Assembly: GCA_001600415.1 (NCBI GenBank)
Contig: BCJX01000002.1
Coordinates: 186,001 to 250,000 of the forward strand
Source: Pascua guehoae
Taxonomy: Eukaryota; Basidiomycota; Tremellomycetes; Trichosporonales; Trichosporonaceae
Direction of reading: 5' to 3'
DNA length: 64,000 nucleotides
The translations under genes and the position numbers were made by a program. Each line of letters opens with the position of its first letter. Positions within the stretch are counted from its first letter, which is position 1. Shown here piece by piece: positions 44,877-55,097 of the stretch. Under the pieces are notes generated by a model, which was given only the letters and a program-made list of their open reading frames with translations, was not told where the DNA came from and made no database searches.

Positions 44877-45379
44877 GACACTTTTTGCAGTGGTTATTGG
44901 AGACTTGGGGTGCGAGGGAACAAACGACGCGCCGAGGGTTGGTGTGGTCTGGCGTTTGTGACGGAACATGGTACATGTGAACCAACCGTGTCGTGTACGG
45001 GGTTACAAAATCAAATGGGCCGTGTGAGTTTGTACAACCTACAGTGTCGTGTATGGCTTTCAATGCTTGTTCCATGTGGACAATTTGGGGGCGTCCAACC
45101 CAGACCCACAGTCATCCAACGCGTCTGACCGTGTATGCCTCTCGAGCCTGAGTGATGAAAAGGTGGTATCATCAACTCACCGGCTCCATTCTCCTGGATA
45201 TTTTCTCCCAGACTCCCAGGGGAACAAGTGTTGATGTCTGGGAGGACCGACGAGGACACGGCCCAGCCGATACTTTGATCTTTAGGTACCATCAATCGTT
45301 GGGCAAGAAGACAGGTATACCAGGCCAGGCGCGTCGGGCTGACCGTCCCTGGGTGATCGGGCCCTCGTGAGCGAAAATG
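44877..45379. other. Intergenic
   Basis: 3' flank of tRNA-Val and 3' region of the coiled-coil gene; nothing else seen. Confidence 0.5.
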
Positions 45380-47542
45380 TTACAGGTGGGGCACATAGGG
45401 GATATACTCTGGCGTTGTACCCCCGGGGCCAGTGTCGAGTGTCGCCCTCGGCGACGGGGGGTCACAATCGCGCTCGCTGTGGGCAGTATACGACGCCGTG
45501 GAGGCTGGTGGGGCGAATACACTGCAAGGGTTGTGGGGCGATGGCGATTCGTCTCGCTCGGATGCGGTGTCGTTTACCGTGTAGATGGGACTGGGAGGTT
45601 GTTCGTGATGGAAAGCGGGGTGATGCGTAGAGTCACGGTCGGGGTCGTGTTGGGTGTAGCTGGGTGAATGGAGTGGGTACGGGCGTGCGCGTGTATGCTC
45701 GTCTCCCCACCGATGGGATCCACTGCTTCCCATCTCGTCGTACCCTGCGTGATCAGGGGGCCTGTCACCTGCTTGGGCGGTATGCCAGGTGGCGACTGTG
45801 GGCGCCGAACTGGGGCCGGTGCGCCACGAGTTTCCAACCGCGGCAAGACTCGACAGAGCTGTGGAAGATACCCCTGGCTGATGCAATGGCAGGGGTAATT
45901 GCGGGTGCAGCGAGTTGAACCACTTTGGCGTGGTGCCTTGATCCGACTCGCGCGTCGAGGACGGCGGTGGGTGCTGGTGTACTGGGCAGATACCATGCCG
46001 CTGTGGCTCCTGCACCGCGCTGGGCATGGCACGCTGCCACAGGCGCACGGTGCGGTCGAGGCGTTGCATGCGCGCCAGGTCGGTGAGATGTACTTGGTCA
46101 CCCTCCCCGTCGCGAGCGGTCTCGGGCTCGGTACCTCTCCACCCCTCGACTTTGACGGCGGGCGACGATTCATGTATGGTAGGCGGTATGCGATCCGAGA
46201 CTGCGGACACGCTTGGTCCGGACCCGTGGTGGTCGATATTCCACTCACGACGCGGCAGGCAGTTGCACATGCCCGGGTCATTGTCGCTGTTGACGCTGGG
46301 CGCGGCGGGATTCACAGTGCTCATCGAGCGGGACCGCCCAGTGGCAATCTCCAACTGGCCCAGGCTGTGCTTCAAGTCGATGACCTCTGCGGTCCGCTGC
46401 TCGAACCGGGTACGCAGCGACGTGTTCTCGGCCTCGTACCGCTCCGCATTGTGCTTGGCGACATCGAGGTGGGCCCGGAGGCAGCGCTGCTGGGACGCCG
46501 CCGTGTCGAGCTCTCGCTCGGCGCTGTCGAGCTCGGCGCGCGCCCTCGCCAGTCGGCTGCGCGAGTCATCCAGCTCTTCATCCCGCGTAGACAGGTACCG
46601 CCGCACGTCGCCCAGTTCGTCGTCGCGCGCCGCCACCTCGCCGCGCAGCGTGCCGACTTGGTGCTCGGCCCGCTCGACCTGGGCCATTTGCTCGGCGAGC
46701 TGCGTGTACAGTCTGCCCTTTTCCGCCGCGCCGGAGACCAGGCGCCGCTCGGCGTCGGCCAACTTGTCGGTCCGCGCGACAAGCTCGCACCGAACCTCGG
46801 CCAGCTGCCGCTGCACGTCGACGAGTTTGTCCGTCCGCGCGGTCAGCTGCTCGCGCGCCTCTTGCAGCTCGGTCGTCCGCGCGTCGACCCACGCGCCCAC
46901 GGCGTCCAGCGTCGCGGTACGTGCCGCCAGCTGCCGCTCGAGATCGACCACGCGCGCCATGGGGCCCTGATCGGCCGCGTTGTCAATGACGCGACGGGAA
47001 TGCGAGGGGCTGCGAGACAACCGTGAGTGGTGCGAGCCGAGACGCTCATGCCCGACCCGTCCTGATGGATCCATAGGGTCGGGACCACCAGCCTCAGTGT
47101 CACGGTCGTTTAGCGAGGCATCGGACATGCGATCATCGTCGCTCACGACCTCGGTCTTGATGACAATGTCGTCGTCTGATCTCGCCTCGTCGTCTGATCT
47201 CGCCTCGTCGCCAGATCTCGCCTCGTCGCCAGATCTCGCCTCGTCGCCAGAATGCCCCATTTCGTCCGCCGATGCACGTCGACGCTCACACCCATCACCG
47301 TCCCCGCCGAGTCTGATACGTTTCCGACTTTGACCGGCTCTGGCAGTGTGTGCCGTGTGCGTGTTGCCATCTGTTCCACTCCTATCGTCGTTCACGTCCT
47401 GCGTCTCCCTGCCCACCTCGCCACGGAGCCGTGCACTGCGCCGTAATGGAATGTCGTTGGTGGAGTTGTGATGAGGGTGCACTCGTGCCCCACGTCGTCT
47501 TGACCCTTGTTTCGTCGAGCTTGTGCGCATGGATGGTGTCAA
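45380..47542 (-). CDS. Long coiled-coil protein with acidic tandem repeats
   Basis: Single exon, 720 residues. The N-terminus is basic (RRRGAR, LRRSARLRG, SRKRIRLGG), suggesting nuclear import. Residues about 100-125 are a tandem 7-residue repeat, SGDEARS changing to SDDEARS. Residues about 190-400 form a long heptad coiled coil with recurring 'ARTDKLxDxxRQLAE' units, e.g. LTARTDKLVDVQRQLAEV and LVARTDKLADAERRL, an internal duplication. The remainder is Pro/Ser/His-rich and disordered. This resembles scaffold or structural proteins, but no named family is evident. Another Met 12 bases downstream could be the start. The long ORF on the opposite strand is a codon-bias shadow. Confidence 0.7.
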   Translation of the reverse strand: MTPSMRTSSTKQGSRRRGARVHPHHNSTNDIPLRRSARLRGEVGRETQDVNDDRSGTDGNTHTAHTARAGQSRKRIRLGGDGDGCERRRASADEMGHSGDEARSGDEARSGDEARSDDEARSDDDIVIKTEVVSDDDRMSDASLNDRDTEAGGPDPMDPSGRVGHERLGSHHSRLSRSPSHSRRVIDNAADQGPMARVVDLERQLAARTATLDAVGAWVDARTTELQEAREQLTARTDKLVDVQRQLAEVRCELVARTDKLADAERRLVSGAAEKGRLYTQLAEQMAQVERAEHQVGTLRGEVAARDDELGDVRRYLSTRDEELDDSRSRLARARAELDSAERELDTAASQQRCLRAHLDVAKHNAERYEAENTSLRTRFEQRTAEVIDLKHSLGQLEIATGRSRSMSTVNPAAPSVNSDNDPGMCNCLPRREWNIDHHGSGPSVSAVSDRIPPTIHESSPAVKVEGWRGTEPETARDGEGDQVHLTDLARMQRLDRTVRLWQRAMPSAVQEPQRHGICPVHQHPPPSSTRESDQGTTPKWFNSLHPQLPLPLHQPGVSSTALSSLAAVGNSWRTGPSSAPTVATWHTAQAGDRPPDHAGYDEMGSSGSHRWGDEHTRARPYPLHSPSYTQHDPDRDSTHHPAFHHEQPPSPIYTVNDTASERDESPSPHNPCSVFAPPASTASYTAHSERDCDPPSPRATLDTGPGGTTPEYIPYVPHL

Positions 47543-48158
47543 GATGATCTATCCCAATGAGCGGCTGGAAAATGGCCCGACGAGCAAGGACATGATGCAA
47601 GCCACGGCGCCAAAGAGCCAGCGAGGACGAACACGGGCGCGCGACAAGGTGGCGACAAGAGACAACGACCACTCACATTGGCCTGAACCATTCATAGTGG
47701 CCGAGAGGCCGCGTGCTGGGCATGTGTGTGATTGTAGCCGCTTGAGACATGGGCTTTAGTGATTTCTGCAGGGTGGCAATAGCGGGGAGCAGAGTGGCGA
47801 GTGCGCGTCAGTCATTAGTTCAGGTAGCCGTGTAGCGGGACCGGCACGTAGCAATGCCTGCACGCTGACTGCTTTGCCACCTTTGCCCTCCTCTGAGCCC
47901 CGTTCTCATACCCAAGATGGGCCACGAGCCGCGGCGTTATGGGTGTGGCCATGTGGCTTGTGGCTATAGCGGAATGGGAGAGAGAGAGTACGAGAGTGCA
48001 ATAAAGTGCAAGACATGGTTCATCGAGATTGACAGCATAGCTAGCAGAGGCCAACTTCGGCCAGATCCGGCCAACCAAGGGCGCGGAGATTGCCCCCAAC
48101 TCCGCCGGGGTAATTCACGACCATGAACAATAATCGTTTGCAAGCACTTAACGTGGTC
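47543..48158. other. Intergenic
   Basis: Promoter side of the coiled-coil gene and 5' flank of tRNA-Ala. No gene. Confidence 0.5.
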
Positions 48159-48248
48159 GGGCGTGTAGCTCAGTTGGTAGAGCGCGTCATTAGCATCTTT
48201 GAAAGTGTCTAATTGACGAGGTCTTTGGTTCGATTCCTAACTCGTCCA
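48159..48248 (+). tRNA. tRNA-Ala(AGC) with intron
   Basis: Mature sequence identical to the copy at 9965-10052. The intron differs (17 nt). The 3' flank CACAAACAATCTCTTTTTG, including the terminator, is shared with that copy. Confidence 0.9.
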
Positions 48249-48494
48249 CAAACAATCTCTTTTTGTCCACCAACCGCCCATTGTTGCATTTTTGCCGAGC
48301 ACCTGGGGTGCACGGTGGTACCGCGGCCAAGGTCCGATTCGGGCCTCCACCGCTTGGGCCACTGCGGTCCCCCGGTCCCCCGCCCATCCCCGACGTCATC
48401 AGCCAACCATCTCTGATCAACTAACCAGTGCGTCGACTGCTGTAGACCTCATCCATCACCGACTCGTACTCACTCTCCTTCACACACACACACC

Positions 48495-50661
48495 ATGCTC
48501 CTCTCCACTCGCCCTGCCATCCAGGCGGCCCGCTTCATACCCCGCCGGACGGCATGGACGCTGGCGCACGCCGTCCCCGTCCACCTCTCGTACCATGTCG
48601 CCCAGCCCGATCTGGGACACGAGCGGTATCCCGGCCAGAGCATGGTCATCTGCCATGGACTATAGTGCGTACAGCCTCCTGTGTGGGAGGGAGGATATGC
48701 GTAGTGGGGGCGTCAAGGCGAGTGGTACAGGCGGTTCCTTGGGGCCAGGCTTGCTCAGAGAGTGGGACCGACTCTGCTGGCCTGCAGCCGTACTCGCGCT
48801 CAGCCCAACTTACCCCTAGACCTAGAGCAGTAGCAACGCGGCCTTGTTAATTCCTGGACGAGCTCACAGTAGCTGATGGCAGTGGGTCAAAAGCCAACTG
48901 GCGAGGACTGGGGAAACGGTTCGCGACCACGCTGGGAATGGACGTTTACACTGTCGTGAGTTGCTGCTCGCGCCTCACGGGAGCAAGGACGCGATGTGGC
49001 TGTACCTAAGCTACTCACGACAAGGATATGAGCAGGGCGACTCGTTGAATTCCGTGGGTGGAATTCTGTGGGTGGAGTGTGCTACTTGTGTCAGAATCGG
49101 GGCACCTCCACAAGCCCGACAGCGCGTGCTGCATGCTGCCATGTGTCGCGACCATCACTTCTAATTTACTTCGTCTCGCACACGTTTCGCATGTTCGAGA
49201 TGACCCATGACGAACACATCCCCATAACCCCACGCCGCCTCTGACACCCAGGACATGCGGAACCACGGTCGCTCCCCACACGTCCTCCCACATTCATCAG
49301 ACGCGATGGCAAAAGACGTCGCTGCGTTCTTCAAGGGACATGGGCTGGAGCACGTACACCTCGTCGGGCACAGCATGTGAGTCCCGCTGCGGCTGCGGCA
49401 GTACGGTACATATTCGCCAGGTCGTCGTATCGAGGGTACTTGTGTCGTTGGCCGAGTACCACGCCGCCATTGTCGCTGCCGTCCGTGCACAGTCTGAAAC
49501 GTGAAACAGCTGGTGTCAGCTAATTGTTGTGGGGGAACCGTCTTGGCACGGTGTTCAACCGTAGTGTGCCACTAACAGCAGGGGAGGCAAGGCTGCCTTG
49601 ACGCTCGCGCTCAACCCGACGCTCAATGCACCGCTAGCGAGTGTTGCTTCGCTCGATATGGCACCAGTGAATGAAGCCATTGAACCTGTGTAAGTCTCCG
49701 AGTATCTGTTCCCATGTTGTTTGTGTGTGTCTGTGTCGGTGGACGAGCTCATATGTTGAGTTGTCGTCCTGTGGGAACTGGATGCGTAGGGGGGGGGGGG
49801 GGGGGCATCGCTGTCGGTTGCGCTAGTGGGAGTGAGACGTACTGCGGCCACCCCATCCCACGAATGCTACATGTGTTCAGCTCCGGATGTCATTTGCTCT
49901 TGCCCAGGACGGTGACTCGCAACGATGCAACGAGAATGTCATACTGATACCTACAGGTACCTCGACTACGCGCGCGCGATGATGAAAATTAGAAATGCGC
50001 ACATTCACAAGCGTAGCGACGGCGACCAGATTCTCGCAGAGGTTGAACCTGTGAGTTGACGCTGGCGGGTTGAGCGTGGGACTCGGGGCTCCACTTTACG
50101 GCGAAGTGTGTCACATTGCGGAGTCTGGGCAGTCTAGTGAGGACACTGCGCTGCCACAGCGTAAAATATTCATGCCCGTGCTCCCCTGACAACTCGTCCC
50201 AACCTCATCTCCCACTCTCCCCTCCAAGACGACCCACTCACGCCCAGCTCGAATCCACGCGCCAGTTCCTCCTCACCAACGCCGTCAGCATCCGCGAAGA
50301 CGACGGCTCGACGCACCTCGGCTTCCGCATCCCGCTCCAGGCCCTTGCCGACTCGATCGACGAGCTCGGCACGTTCCCCTACTCGCCTCCGCCATCAGAC
50401 TCGCCGTCCGCCAAGGGCGCCCCCCCGGGCCCCGGTCCAGTCGCCGGACCGTGGCCGGGACCGGCGCTGATTATCCGCGCCACGCAGGCCGAGTATGTCT
50501 CCAAGGCCGGCCTGGCTGCTGCACATGCCTTCTTCCCCAATCTCGAGGTCGTCGACTTTGACGCCGGGCACTGGGTCCATGCCGAGAAGCCCGACGATAC
50601 CGTGCGCGTCGTGTCCGACTTTGTGCGGCGGGCGGCCGAGGGGGTGGCCAAGAAGGCATGA
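48495..50661 (+). CDS. Mitochondrial alpha/beta hydrolase, ABHD11 / Eat1-Imo32 type
   Basis: Six exons (48495-48664, 48883-48955, 49252-49376, 49582-49689, 49957-50050, 50248-50661) give 327 residues. The N-terminus (MLLSTRPAIQAARFIPRRT) is a likely mitochondrial presequence. MVICHGLYGSKANWRGL is the oxyanion region, LVGHSM|GGKAAL the Ser nucleophile elbow split by an intron, and FDAGHWVHAEKPD carries the catalytic His. YLDYARAMMKI and TRQFLLTN are typical of the ABHD11/Imo32 group, which includes yeast ethanol acetyltransferase Eat1. A Pro/Gly-rich insert of about 30 residues (PPPSDSPSAKGAPP and on) interrupts the late core. Several introns exceed 200 nt. Hydrolase or acetyltransferase activity cannot be told apart from sequence. 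Confidence 0.85.
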
Positions 50662-51038
50662 CGTGGGGTGTAATGCAGAGGTTTAGCGTGAGAGGGGCTA
50701 AGGGCCTGTCAATGGCCGCAGCTGGGATCTCTCAGCGAGTGCTAACGTGTGAACGTACACAGCGTCTAACACGGCGTTGGGGCCAGGTGCTATTGCGAAT
50801 CTCCATGTCATGCCCCCCACCTCCCCGCGAACGATTTCGAGTTGACTTGGACCACGAGACAGAACTAGGAAACTCACCCCGTCGGAGGTTGACATTGAGA
50901 CTCAAGTGACCCAGCTGAACCAACCCCACCCGATCCTATCCAGTCATGCCACCCCCTACAACCCACCCATTGTCGCCAGAGCACACCTGACACCGGCCTA
51001 CATCCTCCAACAAGGCTGCTTCGGCCCCGGGCAAAAAA
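50662..51038. other. Intergenic
   Basis: 3' region of the hydrolase and terminator side of tRNA-Phe. Nothing else seen. Confidence 0.5.
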
Positions 51039-51118
51039 TGGAGTGAGGGCGGATCGAACGCCCGACCGTACGAATGGCAGACTTCAGTCGTACGCTCTCC
51101 CAACTGAGCTATCCCTCC
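51039..51118 (-). tRNA. tRNA-Phe(GAA) with short intron
   Basis: The minus strand reads GGAGGGATAGCTCAGTTGG. Stem TACGA/TCGTA encloses CTGAAG, an intron of about 7 nt, then T, giving anticodon GAA. T-arm GGGCGTTCGATCCGCCC fits and a TTTTTT terminator follows. Confidence 0.85.
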
Positions 51119-51383
51119 ATCGACAAGTAGGGCCGCGGCGGGCATCTGGCGCCGGTGCGAGCCCACGCTGATGTGCCGGCGATGCCAGGTGGGTCAGGAT
51201 AGCGGCCTAGCGGCGGCCCAAGAAGTGCCAGTGTCAAAGGGCGGGACAGAGTCCGAGCGGGCGCGTTCGAATCCGACCACCTGGCCATCTGATTGTCTGA
51301 TTGTCGTCGCATCCGTCCACTGATCTGCCGTTCACGCCGCCAGACCCGAAAGTGGTGCGTGCGGGCAAGGGGGAATCATGGAA

Positions 51384-51474
51384 GCGGGCATGGTGTAGTG
51401 GTAGCATGGTGCTTTCCGGTGGTTTTCTGGCCTCCTCTCGGCATTGGTCGTGGGTTCAAGCCCCACTGTCCGTT
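51384..51474 (+). tRNA. tRNA-Gly(TCC) with intron
   Basis: GCGGGCATGGTGTAGTGG starts the gene. Stem GGTGC/GCATT encloses TTTCCG, an intron of about 22 nt, then G, giving anticodon TCC. T-arm GTGGGTTCAAGCCCCAC and acceptor end TGTCCGT fit. A TTTTTT run follows. Confidence 0.85.
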
Positions 51475-52302
51475 GACCTTTTTTGTTGTGCAGAAGGTAG
51501 TGCGGGGGTGGAAGGAGTGGCGTTCCTCACAGTTGTGCTGAGTGGGGATAGGGGCGTGCACACGCTCCTCGGTAGGCCCGCCATTGGCCCGGCGCCACGA
51601 GTGACATGAAGTCGACGCGGCGTGCAGAGGGTTCACCCCAGTTGGAATGTTTGGTCGTGGTGTTGACCGAGGCCCGGTGTGTCATCGCACACGCTCTCAG
51701 CCGTGTTCCCAGGCGGCAAGTTCATGAAGCGAATCCGCTGACATGCCCTCTTGACGGTATGCAGGGTAACTTTTGGGTATATGGATAGCGCGGCTTCATG
51801 GCGCTATTACGCGGTCGCTGATCAAGTTGTATCGCCGATGGATTGCCCTGCGTGCCGTCGTGGTGCCGCCTGGGGCGATGCAACACTGGTCTCTCAAACG
51901 CTGGTAGGGGACGGGGCAGCCACAGTGCAAAGGATGAATGTCAGCACCCAGGGGTCTTGTCGGGCACTGATAGGAGGGGCGGGGACGGCACGCGTCCCAA
52001 GTCGTCCCGCGCTCACAAGGGTTGCCGCAAGTAACACCAGACCGTTAGGCTACCCCTCTGCTAGCTGCATGTCCTGTGGACCTGCGTCTGCTTCCGATAC
52101 CGTCCGTCACACACAGAGCAGCGGCTACGGCGCCAGTTGACAATGCAGCCCCACGAGCCCCGTCCACCGCCACTAGAAACAGCACTGGGTGCGCGGGCAC
52201 ACCACGTCGCAGCCTGCCTGGGCCACGCGCCGAGCTCAATCCCGCCCCCGTCCTCTGCCCTTGCGGCGACATTACACCCCTCCATCCCACTAATCTACAC
52301 AT
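51475..52302. other. Intergenic, 0.83 kb
   Basis: 3' flanks of tRNA-Gly and of the prion-like gene; no gene supported. Confidence 0.5.
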
Positions 52303-52653
52303 CTACTTGCCACCCATAAGCGAGCCCGCAATGCCGGCCAGCGCACCGAGGCCGCCCGCCGAGTTGTTGTTGTTGTTGCTGTTGTTGTTGTTGCCGCCGC
52401 CGAGAGCCGCACCGGCCAGACCAGCGAGGGCGCCGAGGCCGCCCGCGTTCGAGTTGTTGTTGTTGCCACCACCGAGGGCCGCACCCGCCAGACCGGCGAG
52501 GGCGCCGAGGCCGCCGGCGCCCGAGGAGGAGTTGGAGCCGCCCATGACGCCCGAGGCGAGGGCGGCGAGGGAACCGAGGTCGAGGCCGTTTTGGGACTGG
52601 GACTGGGACTGGGACTGGGACTGGGACTGGTTGGAGTTGGAGTTGGAGTTGGA

Positions 52654-52687
<34 letters not shown>

Positions 52688-53541
52688 GAGTACGAGTTGG
52701 AGTTGGAGTTGTTCTGGTGGGAGTTCGAGTTGTTCTGGCTCGAGTTGGAGTTGTTCTGGTTCGAGTGGGAGCTGTTCTGGTTCGACTTGTTCTGGTTGGA
52801 GCCGTACGAGTTCGAGTTGGACTCGTCGTTGTCGTTGCGGCGGCCCTGGCCCTGGTTGGAGCCGTACGAGTTGGAGCCCGAGTTGGAGTACTCGTTGTCG
52901 TTGTCGTTGCGGCCCTGGTTGGGACGGCTCTGGTTCGAGTTCGAGTTGCCGTACGAGTTGGACTCGTCGTCGTCGTTGCGACGGCCCTGGTTGGGGCGGC
53001 TCGGGCTCGAGTTGGACTTGCCGTACGAGTTAGAGTTGGAGTACTCGTTGTCCTCGTCGCGGCGGTTCTGGCTCGAGCCGTACGAGTTGGAACCCGAGTT
53101 GCCGTACGAGTTCGAGTTGTCCTCGTCGTCATCGTTGCGACGGCCCTGGCCCTGGGTCTTGCGGCCGCCCTGGTTCTGGCTCGAGCCGTACTTGTTGTCG
53201 CTGTCGTCGTCGTTGCGGCCCTGGCCGGACTGTGACTGGGAGCCGTACTGCGACTGGCCCTGGCCGGAGTTGCCGTACGAGTTCGAGTTCGAGTTCGAGT
53301 ACTCGTTGTCGTCGTTGCGGCGGCCCTGCGACTGGCTCTGGCCGTAGCTCGACTGGTTCGACTGGTTCGACTGGTTCGACTGGTTCGACTGGCCGTAGCT
53401 CGACTGGTTCGACTGCTGGCCGTAGCTGGACTGGTTCGACTGCTGGCCGTAGCTCGACTGCTGCTGGGTGCGCTGGCCCTGCTGGCCGCCCTCGAGCTGG
53501 GAAATGGCGAGCTTGCCGACTTGACCGAGGAGACCGTCCAT
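52303..53541 (-). CDS. Prion-like low-complexity protein (Q/N/S/G/Y-rich)
   Basis: Single exon, 412 residues. The first 20 residues (MDGLLGQVGKLAISQL) form an amphipathic, possibly membrane- or partner-binding helix. Residues about 20-310 are almost wholly Q, N, S, G and Y: repeats of QSSYGQ and SNQ, then cycles of a charged block (GRRNDDDE or similar) followed by NSYGNSGSNSYG. Residues about 310-412 hold three copies of AGGLGALAGLAGAALGGG separated by Asn runs. This composition is typical of prion-like domains that phase-separate or form fibrils. No RNA-binding domain is present. Long ORFs on the opposite strand are artefacts of the repeats. Function unknown; assembly or stress-granule roles are inference. 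Confidence 0.7.
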
Positions 53542-55097
53542 GTTGGGTGTTGTGAGAGAAAGTGGGTGGATGGGAGAGAGCTGATCATGACGAGCGGGGA
53601 TGAGTTTATACCTGGGTGCATGAGTCCACGTCGTCGAGCGGTGTGGCCAGAGCGCCGTGTCTCAGTCGCTCTGCATGACGAAACAAGCCCATGCAGTGGT
53701 CAACAGATGCCCTTGGTCCCAGCTGGGCAACGTGTGTGCGTGGATGAGCGCAACGGCTGGGATGAGCAGAGTCCAGGTCACAACGCAAAGCGCTCCTGTT
53801 AATTAGTGTGACCGCTGCTGCGTACCTGCGCAACAGAGTCCATCCCTCGGCTACCCGACACGTCAGTATGCACCATGGTGATGGCCGAGACAGTGGTGGC
53901 GTCCTCGGCCGGCAATGTGAGTGGGCGCGACGCGAGCGATCGCCGAGGCGCGATTGGACGCCACACCCTGTCGGAACTAGGAATAGCCAGAGCGAGACGC
54001 CTGTCAGACGTGGTCCCATCAATAACGGCCCAACTCGAGTCCAGTGAGAGTCGGGGATTCCAGAGAGCCACCGCAGCTGCACAAGGGAAGTGAGACAGCA
54101 TCTGGGAATAGTCCCAGTCGAGAGCAGTGTCAGGCTTCGGGATGAGACACGTCCTGGCGCTGGGTCGGAGGATAATTGCGTTCAGGGGGGTGGCCATGGG
54201 CGAGAAGATGTGACAAACGACAAGGCGATGCAAGATGCGAGTTGTGACCTGGCTCCATTTGCCCATCTTTCGCAACACTACAGGCCTGTGCAGCCAGCAG
54301 CGGTGTGGTCGGCTGCACTGCCGTGCGTTCCGATTGCGCACGAGGACAACCTGACTTGAGAAGCGTTGAAAACAATGGACAATCGAAGTGAGTCAAAAGA
54401 TGGAGTTGCGAGGCTTGTGAGGCTGCTTGTTAGGCTGCGTGTCAGTGGACAGTACATGTCCGACGAGTGGTAGGTAGGACGGGCGAGGTCAAGGCTGAGG
54501 ATGGCGAGATGGGCCGAGGTGACAGTGACGACGGGCACCAGAGTGGTGGTGACAGCGGGGGCACATTCGGGGTACAGTACAGTATACACTAATTTACGTA
54601 ATTACACGTGGCAATCCTCCGACTTACTGGTTGCCACCCACATGACGCGTGCATCCTCGCTCACCCAGTCTAGTCAACTACTGTCCTCATCACCATCACC
54701 ATCCACCCATCTGTCCATCCTTTATCGCCCCCACATCATCACTGTTCTCGACCTCACCATCATCCCATCTCTAGCCGCGGCCCGTACTGCGTGCTACTCG
54801 TCCTCATCCATCTTACAGACCTCCTTGGCCGCCGTCGAGCCCCGCCAAGCCCCCCCTCGCAACTTCCCACGACGCGTCTTCCCCCCTGCCATCACTTGGG
54901 CATACAACCTTGACTTCATCAACCAACCATCGCCAAGGTTGCGACTCTGGACGTGTTCTGCAGCTCGCCACCGACTCTTGTATGCGACGTCGCGATCCGG
55001 CAGTCCTTTGACGCCGCCCTGGGTTACACTCGCTCTACAGCCTACCTTTGCACTTCCTCGCCACTGCGTCTTCACCCCATTCCTCGCCTCATTTGCC
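53542..55097. other. Intergenic, 1.56 kb
   Basis: Divergent upstream regions. No gene supported; the open frame before 55098 on the plus strand is a Ser/Pro-rich leader, with atcacc and catc runs around 54690-54720. Confidence 0.5.

Noticed and set aside
45899..47026. 375-residue plus-strand ORF antisense to the coiled-coil gene
   Set aside because: Shadow of GC-rich codon usage; no domain, and the minus frame has a clear heptad pattern.
52076..53347. 423-residue plus-strand ORF antisense to the prion-like gene
   Set aside because: It is a reading of the complementary repeats (runs of WDWDW and ELELE) with no start context or domain. The minus frame with the NSYG repeats is the coherent one.
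52290..53621. 443-residue minus-strand ORF in another frame of the same region
   Set aside because: Arg/Thr/Ser-only composition produced by frame-shifted repeat codons.
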